Shown in pieces: positions 16,398 to 23,634 of a DNA stretch of 63,944 nucleotides. Origin of the DNA: Halorubrum sp. Boch-26. GTDB lineage: Archaea; Halobacteriota; Halobacteria; Halobacteriales; Haloferacaceae. Where the stretch lies: positions 1 to 63,944 of the forward strand of contig NZ_JARANT010000002.1 of assembly GCF_029889805.1 (NCBI RefSeq), read 5' to 3'. The notes below the pieces were generated by a model, which saw nothing but the letters and a program-made list of their open reading frames with translations, did no database searches and was not told the DNA's origin. Position numbers and translations under genes: made by a program. Every line of letters starts with the position of its first letter. The first letter of the stretch is position 1.

Positions 16398-17735
16398 TTA
16401 GGTGTGTTCAACGCGATCTGCATCTTCCCAGATTCGATCAAAGAATTCAATTGCATCATTTATTGTTTCTGGGTCTTGAGTTAGAATTCCAGCATTAAAC
16501 TCATCGCGGAGCTGATCCCGCGTTAAGTCTGCTGAAGAGACTATTAGTTTGTGGTCATCTGCAATGACTAATCTAGAATGTAGACGGTGGTGTTCTTTGA
16601 CGTTTCCTTCTGTTGCTTCAATCAAATCGTTTAGCACGTCTTTTTTTATCCCCTGACGGTTTCCCTTCACGTTCCTTCCTCTAGTCAGAACTCGAACTTC
16701 TAAGTCTGGATTAGTAACGATTCGATCGATTATTTGATCAAATAACATGTCGATATACAATGAATCAACCCGTAGAATGCTGTTCGCGCTTGTTATCAGG
16801 CTTTCTGCTGAATCTTGAATTTCTGCAGCATACTCTGCAGAAGGAGAGATCGGCACTGTTTGGATAAATTTTGGTCTGATATTCTCATGACGCTGTGCCT
16901 GTTTTTCACTTTTCCAGTTGGACTTAAAAACAGATTCTTTTGGACCCTCTCCAATTGCAATAAGAGATAAAACTTGGTCAGCAATCTTCTTTGGACGCAT
17001 TTCACCAAAATCAGGATCACCACTTACAACTCCAAGATCTGGTAATAATTTCTCAATTTCGGAATCAAAGTTTTGCGGAGCTTTTGATAGAGCCTCAAAT
17101 ATTGGCCATGTGGCAGAATAGTTATCAAACGAGATCGCATCTCTAGCTGCATCGGTATTTGTCTGTAGAGCGTTTAGCATTTCTTCGGCCATCCTGTCGA
17201 TTTCCTCGTTGTATGTATAGATATCGAACTCACAAAGTCCTAATATTCCCACAGCAACATTTGTGAATGTAGAACCAAAATTAAATTTTTCATCCCGATC
17301 ATTAGATACAAAATGAGAGACTGCATTTTGCACGACTGCTGATTCTGGTTTGAGTATAGATAGAATCCATAGGGGTGACAGGTCTACATCAGACAAATGG
17401 AAGTTCCCATTAACCGTCTGGTTATTCTCCATAATCTCTGTGAAAGGGCGTAATTCTTTTTTATTGGGGATTTCGTCGTGTATACGATAGGTTTCTAATA
17501 GATGTATTAAACATAATGGAAACTCAAATGCGATAGTGTGTTCATCATAGGAACCCGTATTCCAGTCATTCAAAAAGTTGCCTACAGCTGGGTGTTCGTA
17601 ATAAGCTAACACTCTATAGATTGGAGAATGCGTGAGTTTGTTACTTGTAGTCTCTTCAGATTCAACAAAAGTAGCCAATTTCTCGACTCTTGTTCGAGTC
17701 CTTTCTGAGGATGTGTTGAGGTACTGTTTGTTCAT
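16398..17735 (-). CDS. large protein with C-terminal phospholipase D-like domain
   Basis: A 445-residue, unusually AT-rich gene. The N-terminal 290 residues are helical and unrecognised. The C-terminal 150 residues resemble a PLD-like domain: YIDMLFDQIIDRIV, LEVRVLTRGR and HSRLVIADDHKLIVSSADLT. The last corresponds to an HxKx4D motif in which the lysine is replaced by arginine, so catalysis is uncertain. A TATA-like ATATACTTAC lies about 30 bp upstream. PLD proteins occur in defence loci (for example DrmC in DISARM). Position next to methylase and PglZ genes makes a defence role plausible, but this is inference. Confidence 0.7.
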   Translation of the reverse strand: MNKQYLNTSSERTRTRVEKLATFVESEETTSNKLTHSPIYRVLAYYEHPAVGNFLNDWNTGSYDEHTIAFEFPLCLIHLLETYRIHDEIPNKKELRPFTEIMENNQTVNGNFHLSDVDLSPLWILSILKPESAVVQNAVSHFVSNDRDEKFNFGSTFTNVAVGILGLCEFDIYTYNEEIDRMAEEMLNALQTNTDAARDAISFDNYSATWPIFEALSKAPQNFDSEIEKLLPDLGVVSGDPDFGEMRPKKIADQVLSLIAIGEGPKESVFKSNWKSEKQAQRHENIRPKFIQTVPISPSAEYAAEIQDSAESLITSANSILRVDSLYIDMLFDQIIDRIVTNPDLEVRVLTRGRNVKGNRQGIKKDVLNDLIEATEGNVKEHHRLHSRLVIADDHKLIVSSADLTRDQLRDEFNAGILTQDPETINDAIEFFDRIWEDADRVEHT

Positions 17736-17819
17736 TTATCGGTTAGAAGTATTCTAAATGTAAGTATATGGCGTGATAGATACTCAGAGTATGCAAATGC
17801 CGCGAGAAGATTACTGTAG

Positions 17820-18022
17820 TCAGTCCACCCTATTTCCGATTGCTTCTTCGACGATCTCGATCTCGTCCTCAGTCACCCCGTACAGCTCGTAGACGATCTC
17901 GTCGATAAGCCGGTCCGTCTGCTCGATCTTGGCGTCGAGCTCCTCGGCACGCTCCTTCGTCTCCAGGTAGTTCTCCAAGTCGTCGGCCACGTCGTCGACG
18001 ACCTTGTCTTGCGGTTCGAGCT
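17820..18022 (-). pseudogene. C-terminal tail of an Eco57I/PglX-type methylase (copy A)
   Basis: The frame reads ADDLENYLETKERAEELDAK and then IEQTDRLIDEIVYELYGVT, ending RVD-stop. This coiled-coil tail closes many Eco57I-type restriction-modification proteins. It is preceded by an in-frame TAG at about 18020 and has no catalytic part. It is nearly identical to copy B at 18716-18900, including a 72 bp exact stretch. Confidence 0.6.
17877..17948. repeat. 72 bp exact direct repeat, copy A
   Basis: Identical to 18767-18838; similarity continues with scattered changes to about 17995. The two copies lie in the same orientation and bracket the 18056-18547 gene. Confidence 0.75.
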
Positions 18023-18055
18023 ACCTATCCTCCTCTACCAGAGTTCAGAGACTCC

Positions 18056-18547
18056 TTACTCACGGTGGACTTGATACTCTAAGTAATCAAGCCGGTCCTC
18101 CAGTTCAGATACCTCCTCATTAAGATCTGCTTCAACCTGCCGGAAACGGCTTTCAAGAGTCATGTGCGGTGAGTCGGAACCCACATCGGTCACATCGTCG
18201 ATCTCCGCAATAGGGTATATTCCTCCACCCTCCCAAGTAAAGTAGAGGCCGGAGTCAATTTGTCCCTCTCCAGAGATATAATTGAACCTCACCTCAGCAT
18301 GCCAATACCTGTTTAGAAGTATATTAGAAACTATGGACTGTCTTGCCGCTGTAGCACCTGTAATAGAATCCTCGCCTGTTAGGTCTGTGGGATACAGATG
18401 CTGATAGTTCTCTATCAAGTACTCATCTATCTCTTTTATCGAAAATGCCTCCTCACTGTTATTGGATAATAGCTCGGTTATGTGTACTCGGAGCGGGTCG
18501 TCTGATCCTGACTCCTTCCAAATATCGGAGTTAGTATCAATTGGCAT
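18056..18547 (-). CDS. hypothetical protein between duplicated methylase tails
   Basis: A 163-residue acidic protein. A helical N-terminal half (DPLRVHITELLSNNSEEAFS) may be a winged helix, and the C-terminal 30 residues form a short coiled coil (VEADLNEEVSELEDRLDYLE). Its own TATA-like ATATAATTAAA (plus-strand 18572-18585) lies about 30 bp upstream. Its GC is lower than its flanks, and it sits exactly between two direct repeats, as if swapped in by recombination. Confidence 0.65.
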   Translation of the reverse strand: MPIDTNSDIWKESGSDDPLRVHITELLSNNSEEAFSIKEIDEYLIENYQHLYPTDLTGEDSITGATAARQSIVSNILLNRYWHAEVRFNYISGEGQIDSGLYFTWEGGGIYPIAEIDDVTDVGSDSPHMTLESRFRQVEADLNEEVSELEDRLDYLEYQVHRE

Positions 18548-18715
18548 GTCTTATAATACGATCAGAACGGTTTAATTATATCGCGTTTTAGACAGTAGTT
18601 TCAAATATCACATATAGACCATAGAATGTCCACACGCTCATCTTTTAATAAGTCCGAGTAGCCCTCCTCGATCGCTCCCGCCTCTCTCATTGGCTATCGG
18701 TCGTAGATCTTCCGA

Positions 18716-19030
18716 TCAGTCGTCGCCGACCGCCTCCTCAACGATTTCGGTCTCTTCTTCGGTCAACCCGTACAGCTCGTAGACGATCTCGTCGATAAGC
18801 CGGTCCGTCTGCTCGATCTTGGCGTCGAGCTCCTCGGCGCGCTCCTTCGTCTCCAGATAGTTCTCCAGGTCGTCGGCCACACCGTCGACGTCCGGCAACT
18901 CGATCGCCTTCAGCCGATCGACGAGCGAGTTCGTCTTCGTCGCCGTCTCCCGGAAGTTCGCGAAGCCGCCCGCCTCGTCGACGGCGACCGAAAATAGTCC
19001 CGTAGTCCCGCGATAGTCGCTACGCAGTGT
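18716..19030 (-). pseudogene. C-terminal fragment of an Eco57I/PglX-type methylase (copy B)
   Basis: The frame contains GGFANFRETATKTNSLVDRL, then the ELPDVDG, TDRLIDEIVYELYGLTEEE tail and VGDD-stop. This is the end of a large R-M or PglX-like protein. No methylase motifs precede it; upstream the frame runs through unrelated codons towards 19087. It is a relic of a lost methylase gene and the partner of copy A. Confidence 0.6.
18767..18838. repeat. 72 bp exact direct repeat, copy B
   Basis: Partner of 17877-17948. Confidence 0.75.
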
Positions 19031-19053
19031 GCGCCGATCAGGCCGGTCGAACC

Positions 19054-19449
19054 CTACGACTGAACGTTGATGTTGCTGTAGTACCAACCCGACCCTTCCT
19101 GCTCAATCCCGTGGAAAATAGTCCGTAGCGGAACCTCGTCGTCTCCATCGCGGAATACGGGTTCGTCCCAGTATTCGAGATCATCGACCACAAATTGGAC
19201 TCGGGGGTTCTCTGCGAGCAGGAAATTGACGTGGTCTCGGAGCAGATTGTGGACGTAGTCGCACGCATCATGCGGGTTATTCGCACTACGGATGAAGTCT
19301 CCGAGGCCGTAGACAGTAACGTCATACGGGAGACTGTCCATCCGCTTGACGCGGCGGAGGAACTCGACGACGCTCATCTCATCGTCGAACGTCCCATGTC
19401 GCTCGACGGCGTCCTCCGAGTGCACGTGGAAGCCGATGTCCATGCTCAT
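19054..19449 (-). CDS. hypothetical protein downstream of DUF1156 methylase
   Basis: A 131-residue protein starting MSMDIGFHVHSEDAVERHG. It is acidic, with no recognised domain. It lies 70 bp downstream of the methylase on the same strand, so it may be the last gene of the defence module or a separate immunity/accessory gene. Confidence 0.6.
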   Translation of the reverse strand: MSMDIGFHVHSEDAVERHGTFDDEMSVVEFLRRVKRMDSLPYDVTVYGLGDFIRSANNPHDACDYVHNLLRDHVNFLLAENPRVQFVVDDLEYWDEPVFRDGDDEVPLRTIFHGIEQEGSGWYYSNINVQS

Positions 19450-19519
19450 TCTCTTACGTCATACTGGTGACGCCTTCCCCTATAAACGTCAGCACAGATA
19501 GGGGTCAGAATTCGCATTG

Positions 19520-22180
19520 TTACGAGAAATCCTCCAGATCGAGCTGGGTGTCAGTCCGATCCTCGACGTACTCGGCGATGTCGATGTACTCGTCGTCGTT
19601 CTCGATCTCGGCGAGTCGTCGAAGAGCAGCAATGGCCCCTTCATCTGTCCATTTTCCGAACTTCTGAGCCAACTGATCGGTCTCGTAGAGGTAGCGGAGG
19701 TAGTGAGCTTTGTCGACAGCGAGGGGGTTCTGCTTGCGTTCGACATCGTCGGCACGGTCTAGTGGACCACGAACGTTCAGGTCGTCACCCTCCTGCTCCA
19801 ACAGACGCTCGTTGACGAGTTCCGCGACATCGACGCCGCGCTGACGCAGATCCTTGTTCAGTGCGTTGTAGGAGACCGTTCCACCCCGTCCGAGTACGTA
19901 GGTGAGGTAGATGGCACTCAGAGTGTCCATCTCGTCACCCATCGTCTGGACCCGCTCCTCCATTAGCTGCTCGTCGACAATGTCACGGATCGTCCCGACA
20001 GCGTCGTTGACGGACATCTGTTCCCCTTCGTGGGTGACGTTCGGGAAGTGACGCGAGTACACTTCGAGACACTTGCCCATCGTGACTGCGAAGATGTCCC
20101 CTTGCGTGAGTCGGGAGCCACTCTCTTCGAGACGGTCGATCTCCTCTTGGGCTCGGAAGTAGATCTCGTCTTCGAGGGACCGCCAACTGACGGTCTCGGG
20201 GTCTTCCTCACGGCTCCGACAGACGACGATCATGTCGTACTCGATGTTGGCCTTATCGTGGATATGCGTGGAGCCTCGCATCTCTCCACGGATGGGGTAC
20301 AGGGAAGTAACGTAGAACCCCGCTTCGAGAACGGACCTCAAGACCGTACTCCACCCTTCAGTCTCTTTGTGGTGGAAGGTGAAGGCCATGATTCCGTCGT
20401 CCTTGAGCTTCTGGTTGGCTTGGTCGAAGACGTTCGTCAGACCCGTGACGAAGTGATCTTCATCGCGGTAGGTGTCGACGCTATCCTCGCCAGCTGGGTC
20501 GCTCACTACTTCACTTGCCTTTGGCGTGAGTTCGGCACCAAAGTGATCGTACTCGTCTTCGAGCACTTGCTTCAGCCACACATAGTAGAAGTCAGCAGTC
20601 TCCGAGTACATCACGTTGTCAAAGTACGGTGGGTCCGTGATGACAGCATCAACACTGTTGTCGTCTATCGGAAGATACTCCGAAGTCCCACAGCGGAGAT
20701 GGACATTATACGTCGCGTCTTCTTTCCCCTCGACGGGCTCACCGATCTCAGCAGGATCGTCGGTGACGTAGCCCTCGATCTTTCCGACCCCGTCGCGTTG
20801 TTTCGTCTCTCCATCTTCGACGTACTTCTCGTAGGGATTTAGACAGAATTCCTTACCCGCCCGCATCTTGTCGAACTCTGTAGAGAAGGTTGCGGCTCCT
20901 TCTTCAGTCCCCCAAACATTATTTTCAACAGGAGTATGCCGTGCCGTGATAGTGTGCCGCTTATACATCCCCTGTATTTTGTTCGCAGAAGTGTGATATT
21001 CGCAGAACATATTATTGAATGTCGTAGTGTCTGAGAATGCCAACAGGAGGAATTCCTTCACGTTCTGATCCTCTATTTTTTCTATTTCTTTCAGCAGCTT
21101 AGATAAGGAAAGCAATTGTCGCGGATTGAACATCTGGTCGTAACGTTCGTATCCATGCTTTCGGGCACGGTCTGAGCTTCCTCGGTACCGTTTTGTTGTC
21201 GGGATGGGGAGCTCGTCACGCTTTTCTTCGAGCTCTGACTCAGCCTCGGAGAACAAATCACGATCAAACTTCGTTGCCGATTTGTACCCTTTCTCGCCCG
21301 TTTCAGGACAGTAGTATTCGACAGCGTAGAGGGATCGCTCAGCCTTCCCGAAGCGTTCGACGCTCTCGATAATCGACATCTCGGGATGTTCGTCACAGTG
21401 GGGGCAGGTGTAGCTCCCGCGGGAGACGTTCCCTGCGTCCTTCGGAACATATTCGTGTGAACACTCGGGACACGTGGTGTCTGTACGGTAGTCGTCCGTC
21501 TCGAAGACGTTCCAGCAATCGGGGCAGATAACGTTATAGTGATCGTCCTTCGAGGAACGGGCATTAGAGAGACGGTAGTCTTTGAACAGAGCGACATCTT
21601 CGCCACAGTTCCGACAGGGGAGTTCATTCACCCAGAAAGAGTACATAGCGTCGGCGTGATCGTCGCAATGCGGGCACTCAGTTCGATAGTAGTCTTTAAT
21701 TTCTTTGCCGACACTCTCTTCCAATTCCTCAAACGCAGCGTCAAGCTCATCCAGATCGACGGGCTCGACTTCCTTCTTCACGACGAACCACGCGACGGGA
21801 TTGAGTTCACTCCCAATAGCGTTACACCCCATACGGAGAGATTCAACAATACTCGTCCCCCCACCCATGAAGGGATCAAGGACGGTCTTGTCTCCGAAAT
21901 CGATGTCTTCGAGGTAGTAATCCCAGAGAGCATCAGGATTCTCCCAGTCTACTTCCGGAAGTCCATCGATGGTTGATTGTCCACCGGTGTCGACCGACAT
22001 TTCCTCGTCGGCGAGCGAGTAGAGCAGCATCGTTCGGAAGACCGAACCCAGTCGCCGTGCCCACCATTTGTGCATGGTGTAGACGGGGCGATAGTAGCGT
22101 TTGGCATGGGCTTCTTTTTCGGCTATCTCATTCACTTGGTCAATTGGAAATGAGATTTCGATAGGTCGCTTGTCGCTCAT
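19520..22180 (-). CDS. DUF1156-type DNA methyltransferase with multiple zinc ribbons
   Basis: An 886-residue protein. The N-terminus (PIEISFPIDQVNEIAEKEA, then YTMHKWWARRLGSVFR) is the DUF1156 signature. A SAM-binding DPFMGGGT is at 102-109 and a catalytic DPPY at 516-519, so it should methylate an exocyclic amino group (N6-adenine or N4-cytosine). Between them lie at least five CxxC pairs (about 169, 189, 219, 237 and 259), giving two or three zinc ribbons. The C-terminal 200 residues are helical and may recognise the target. It is the modification component of the module with the upstream PglZ and ATPase genes. A GTTATAG-like sequence about 20 bp upstream could be a separate promoter. Confidence 0.88.
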   Translation of the reverse strand: MSDKRPIEISFPIDQVNEIAEKEAHAKRYYRPVYTMHKWWARRLGSVFRTMLLYSLADEEMSVDTGGQSTIDGLPEVDWENPDALWDYYLEDIDFGDKTVLDPFMGGGTSIVESLRMGCNAIGSELNPVAWFVVKKEVEPVDLDELDAAFEELEESVGKEIKDYYRTECPHCDDHADAMYSFWVNELPCRNCGEDVALFKDYRLSNARSSKDDHYNVICPDCWNVFETDDYRTDTTCPECSHEYVPKDAGNVSRGSYTCPHCDEHPEMSIIESVERFGKAERSLYAVEYYCPETGEKGYKSATKFDRDLFSEAESELEEKRDELPIPTTKRYRGSSDRARKHGYERYDQMFNPRQLLSLSKLLKEIEKIEDQNVKEFLLLAFSDTTTFNNMFCEYHTSANKIQGMYKRHTITARHTPVENNVWGTEEGAATFSTEFDKMRAGKEFCLNPYEKYVEDGETKQRDGVGKIEGYVTDDPAEIGEPVEGKEDATYNVHLRCGTSEYLPIDDNSVDAVITDPPYFDNVMYSETADFYYVWLKQVLEDEYDHFGAELTPKASEVVSDPAGEDSVDTYRDEDHFVTGLTNVFDQANQKLKDDGIMAFTFHHKETEGWSTVLRSVLEAGFYVTSLYPIRGEMRGSTHIHDKANIEYDMIVVCRSREEDPETVSWRSLEDEIYFRAQEEIDRLEESGSRLTQGDIFAVTMGKCLEVYSRHFPNVTHEGEQMSVNDAVGTIRDIVDEQLMEERVQTMGDEMDTLSAIYLTYVLGRGGTVSYNALNKDLRQRGVDVAELVNERLLEQEGDDLNVRGPLDRADDVERKQNPLAVDKAHYLRYLYETDQLAQKFGKWTDEGAIAALRRLAEIENDDEYIDIAEYVEDRTDTQLDLEDFS

Positions 22181-22249
22181 TGTTTTGTATTCGGTTTCTA
22201 TAACTGTGTTAGGGTTTCGATTGATTATCAGACAAACTACAGAATGATA

Positions 22250-22696
22250 TCAGTAGTACCCATATTCTCTTCCCTGAGCTCCTTGCCCCGTGGAACCCAA
22301 AACGCCATTTGACTCAGCGTGTGTTCTCCAGTTATCTACGTCACTATGGGAGGGATTTCTAATATCTAAATTGTAACAGCGTCCACTATACCAGGTGTTA
22401 TCTGCTGTATCCTTCTCAAACCGAGCTATCTTATTTGGATAATATGTTTGAGAGAATGCACTGAACGCAGTTGGAAAAAAGATCCTCCACTGAGGTGTAT
22501 AGTGGTCAGAGCTATGATGTTTGAAATCTCTGCTGTCCCATACGGCACCCTGATGTCTAATAGCGATTGTTGTTTCTTTACCACTTTTCTCTTCAAAAAA
22601 GTCTGCTAAGTGTTCTGCGATCTCCAATATGTATCTATCTTCGCCTTGCATGGAGCCCGTTTCTATCCAGAATACGTCAGCATCAGAGACGTTCAT
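22250..22696 (-). CDS. hypothetical protein embedded in PglZ-methylase module
   Basis: A 148-residue protein (MNVSDADVFWIETGSMQGED start) rich in aromatic residues and histidine, with an NxWYSGRCYNLDIRNPSHSD-like middle and a Gly/Tyr tail (REYGYY). I do not recognise it. It is lower in GC than its neighbours. It has its own TATA-like TTTTTATTC (plus-strand 22719-22730) 28 bp upstream, so it may be expressed independently of the PglZ gene. Confidence 0.65.
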   Translation of the reverse strand: MNVSDADVFWIETGSMQGEDRYILEIAEHLADFFEEKSGKETTIAIRHQGAVWDSRDFKHHSSDHYTPQWRIFFPTAFSAFSQTYYPNKIARFEKDTADNTWYSGRCYNLDIRNPSHSDVDNWRTHAESNGVLGSTGQGAQGREYGYY

Positions 22697-22718
22697 TCTA
22701 TATTTACTTTCTTCTCTC

Positions 22719-22730
22719 GAATAAAAACCT
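22719..22730 (-). promoter_or_regulatory. TATA box of 148-residue gene inside the PglZ module
   Basis: On the minus strand, GGTTTTTATTCG is 28 bp before the ATG at 22696. It sits in the 47 bp between the PglZ stop and this gene. Confidence 0.5.
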
Positions 22731-22743
22731 TTCCACCACGATA

Positions 22744-23634
22744 TTACTTCTCAATGTCTAATTTAATTCGTGGAGTTAAGCACTCAGCAAGGCTTAGTCC
22801 GCCATGTTGGAAGGTACTGTACTTGCCTCGGGCAGGCCAGGTGTATCTGCCGATAGGCATGTAGTATCCGTCTGCTTCGACGACGAGTCCCGCGTTGACG
22901 AGATGTCTCGCGTCAACGTCCCCAACACTCTCGAATCGTCCGCTGAATGTCTCTTGGAGGGCCGACTTCTCGCTATCGCTTATCTGGAAGGTGTGCCCGG
23001 AATCGAGGCGGGCATACCCGTGGTCCGAACCGATCACCACGCGATCAGTATCCAGTTGATCAAGGATCGCTTGTAACGCCGTCTCAGTCTTCTCGTACAT
23101 CTCTTCAATCGACGAGAGTTTTGTCTTCCCCTCCTGTATGTTTTCGAGGAGGGCGTCGGGGTACCGACACCAGATGATCTCCTCGTCGCCGTCGAGACTG
23201 GGCTCTTGGCTCTTGACATCCGCCGTCTTGTGGTCTTTCTTGATCTGGGAATAGTCGACTCGATCGCGGTAGAACTTTGTCTCCGAGGGAACTGAGGAAA
23301 AGGAGAATCCCGTCTCAGGTTCGTGTCCTTCGTCTTCGAGCATATCGACGAACATTGACGCCTCGCGGACGCTCATCGCATCCATTACCACGAACGTCCC
23401 GTCTTCGGGGATATCGAGGGAGGCTTCATTGACGCACTTGTCGGGCAAGACATCAGTGAAGAATTCCTGATAGACATCCAGTAGAAGACGCTCGTAGCTC
23501 ACAGCGTCGGTCTCGCGTCCGTAATGCTCGGTGACATCGTCGCCGGCGGGATACCAGATGTCCCAGAGGGTATCCCATACTGCTGGGACAGGGTCGTCAC
23601 TCTCAATCAGCCGGGTGAGAGACTCAGTTCTCAT
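22744..23634 (-). CDS. pglZ: short PglZ-type alkaline-phosphatase-fold protein
   Basis: A 296-residue protein with the three PglZ landmarks: FVVMDAM (metal-binding Asp about 85) followed by SVREA, IGSDHGYARL (203-206) and KYSTFQHGGLSLAE (277-279). PglZ proteins are core factors of BREX and phage-growth-limitation systems; their exact chemistry is unclear. BREX PglZ is usually 700-900 residues, so this is close to a bare core domain. The start is ATG 23634 (overlap of 11 bp with the ATPase stop), or GTG 23640. The overlap implies co-translation with the ATPase. Confidence 0.85.
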   Translation of the reverse strand: MRTESLTRLIESDDPVPAVWDTLWDIWYPAGDDVTEHYGRETDAVSYERLLLDVYQEFFTDVLPDKCVNEASLDIPEDGTFVVMDAMSVREASMFVDMLEDEGHEPETGFSFSSVPSETKFYRDRVDYSQIKKDHKTADVKSQEPSLDGDEEIIWCRYPDALLENIQEGKTKLSSIEEMYEKTETALQAILDQLDTDRVVIGSDHGYARLDSGHTFQISDSEKSALQETFSGRFESVGDVDARHLVNAGLVVEADGYYMPIGRYTWPARGKYSTFQHGGLSLAECLTPRIKLDIEK

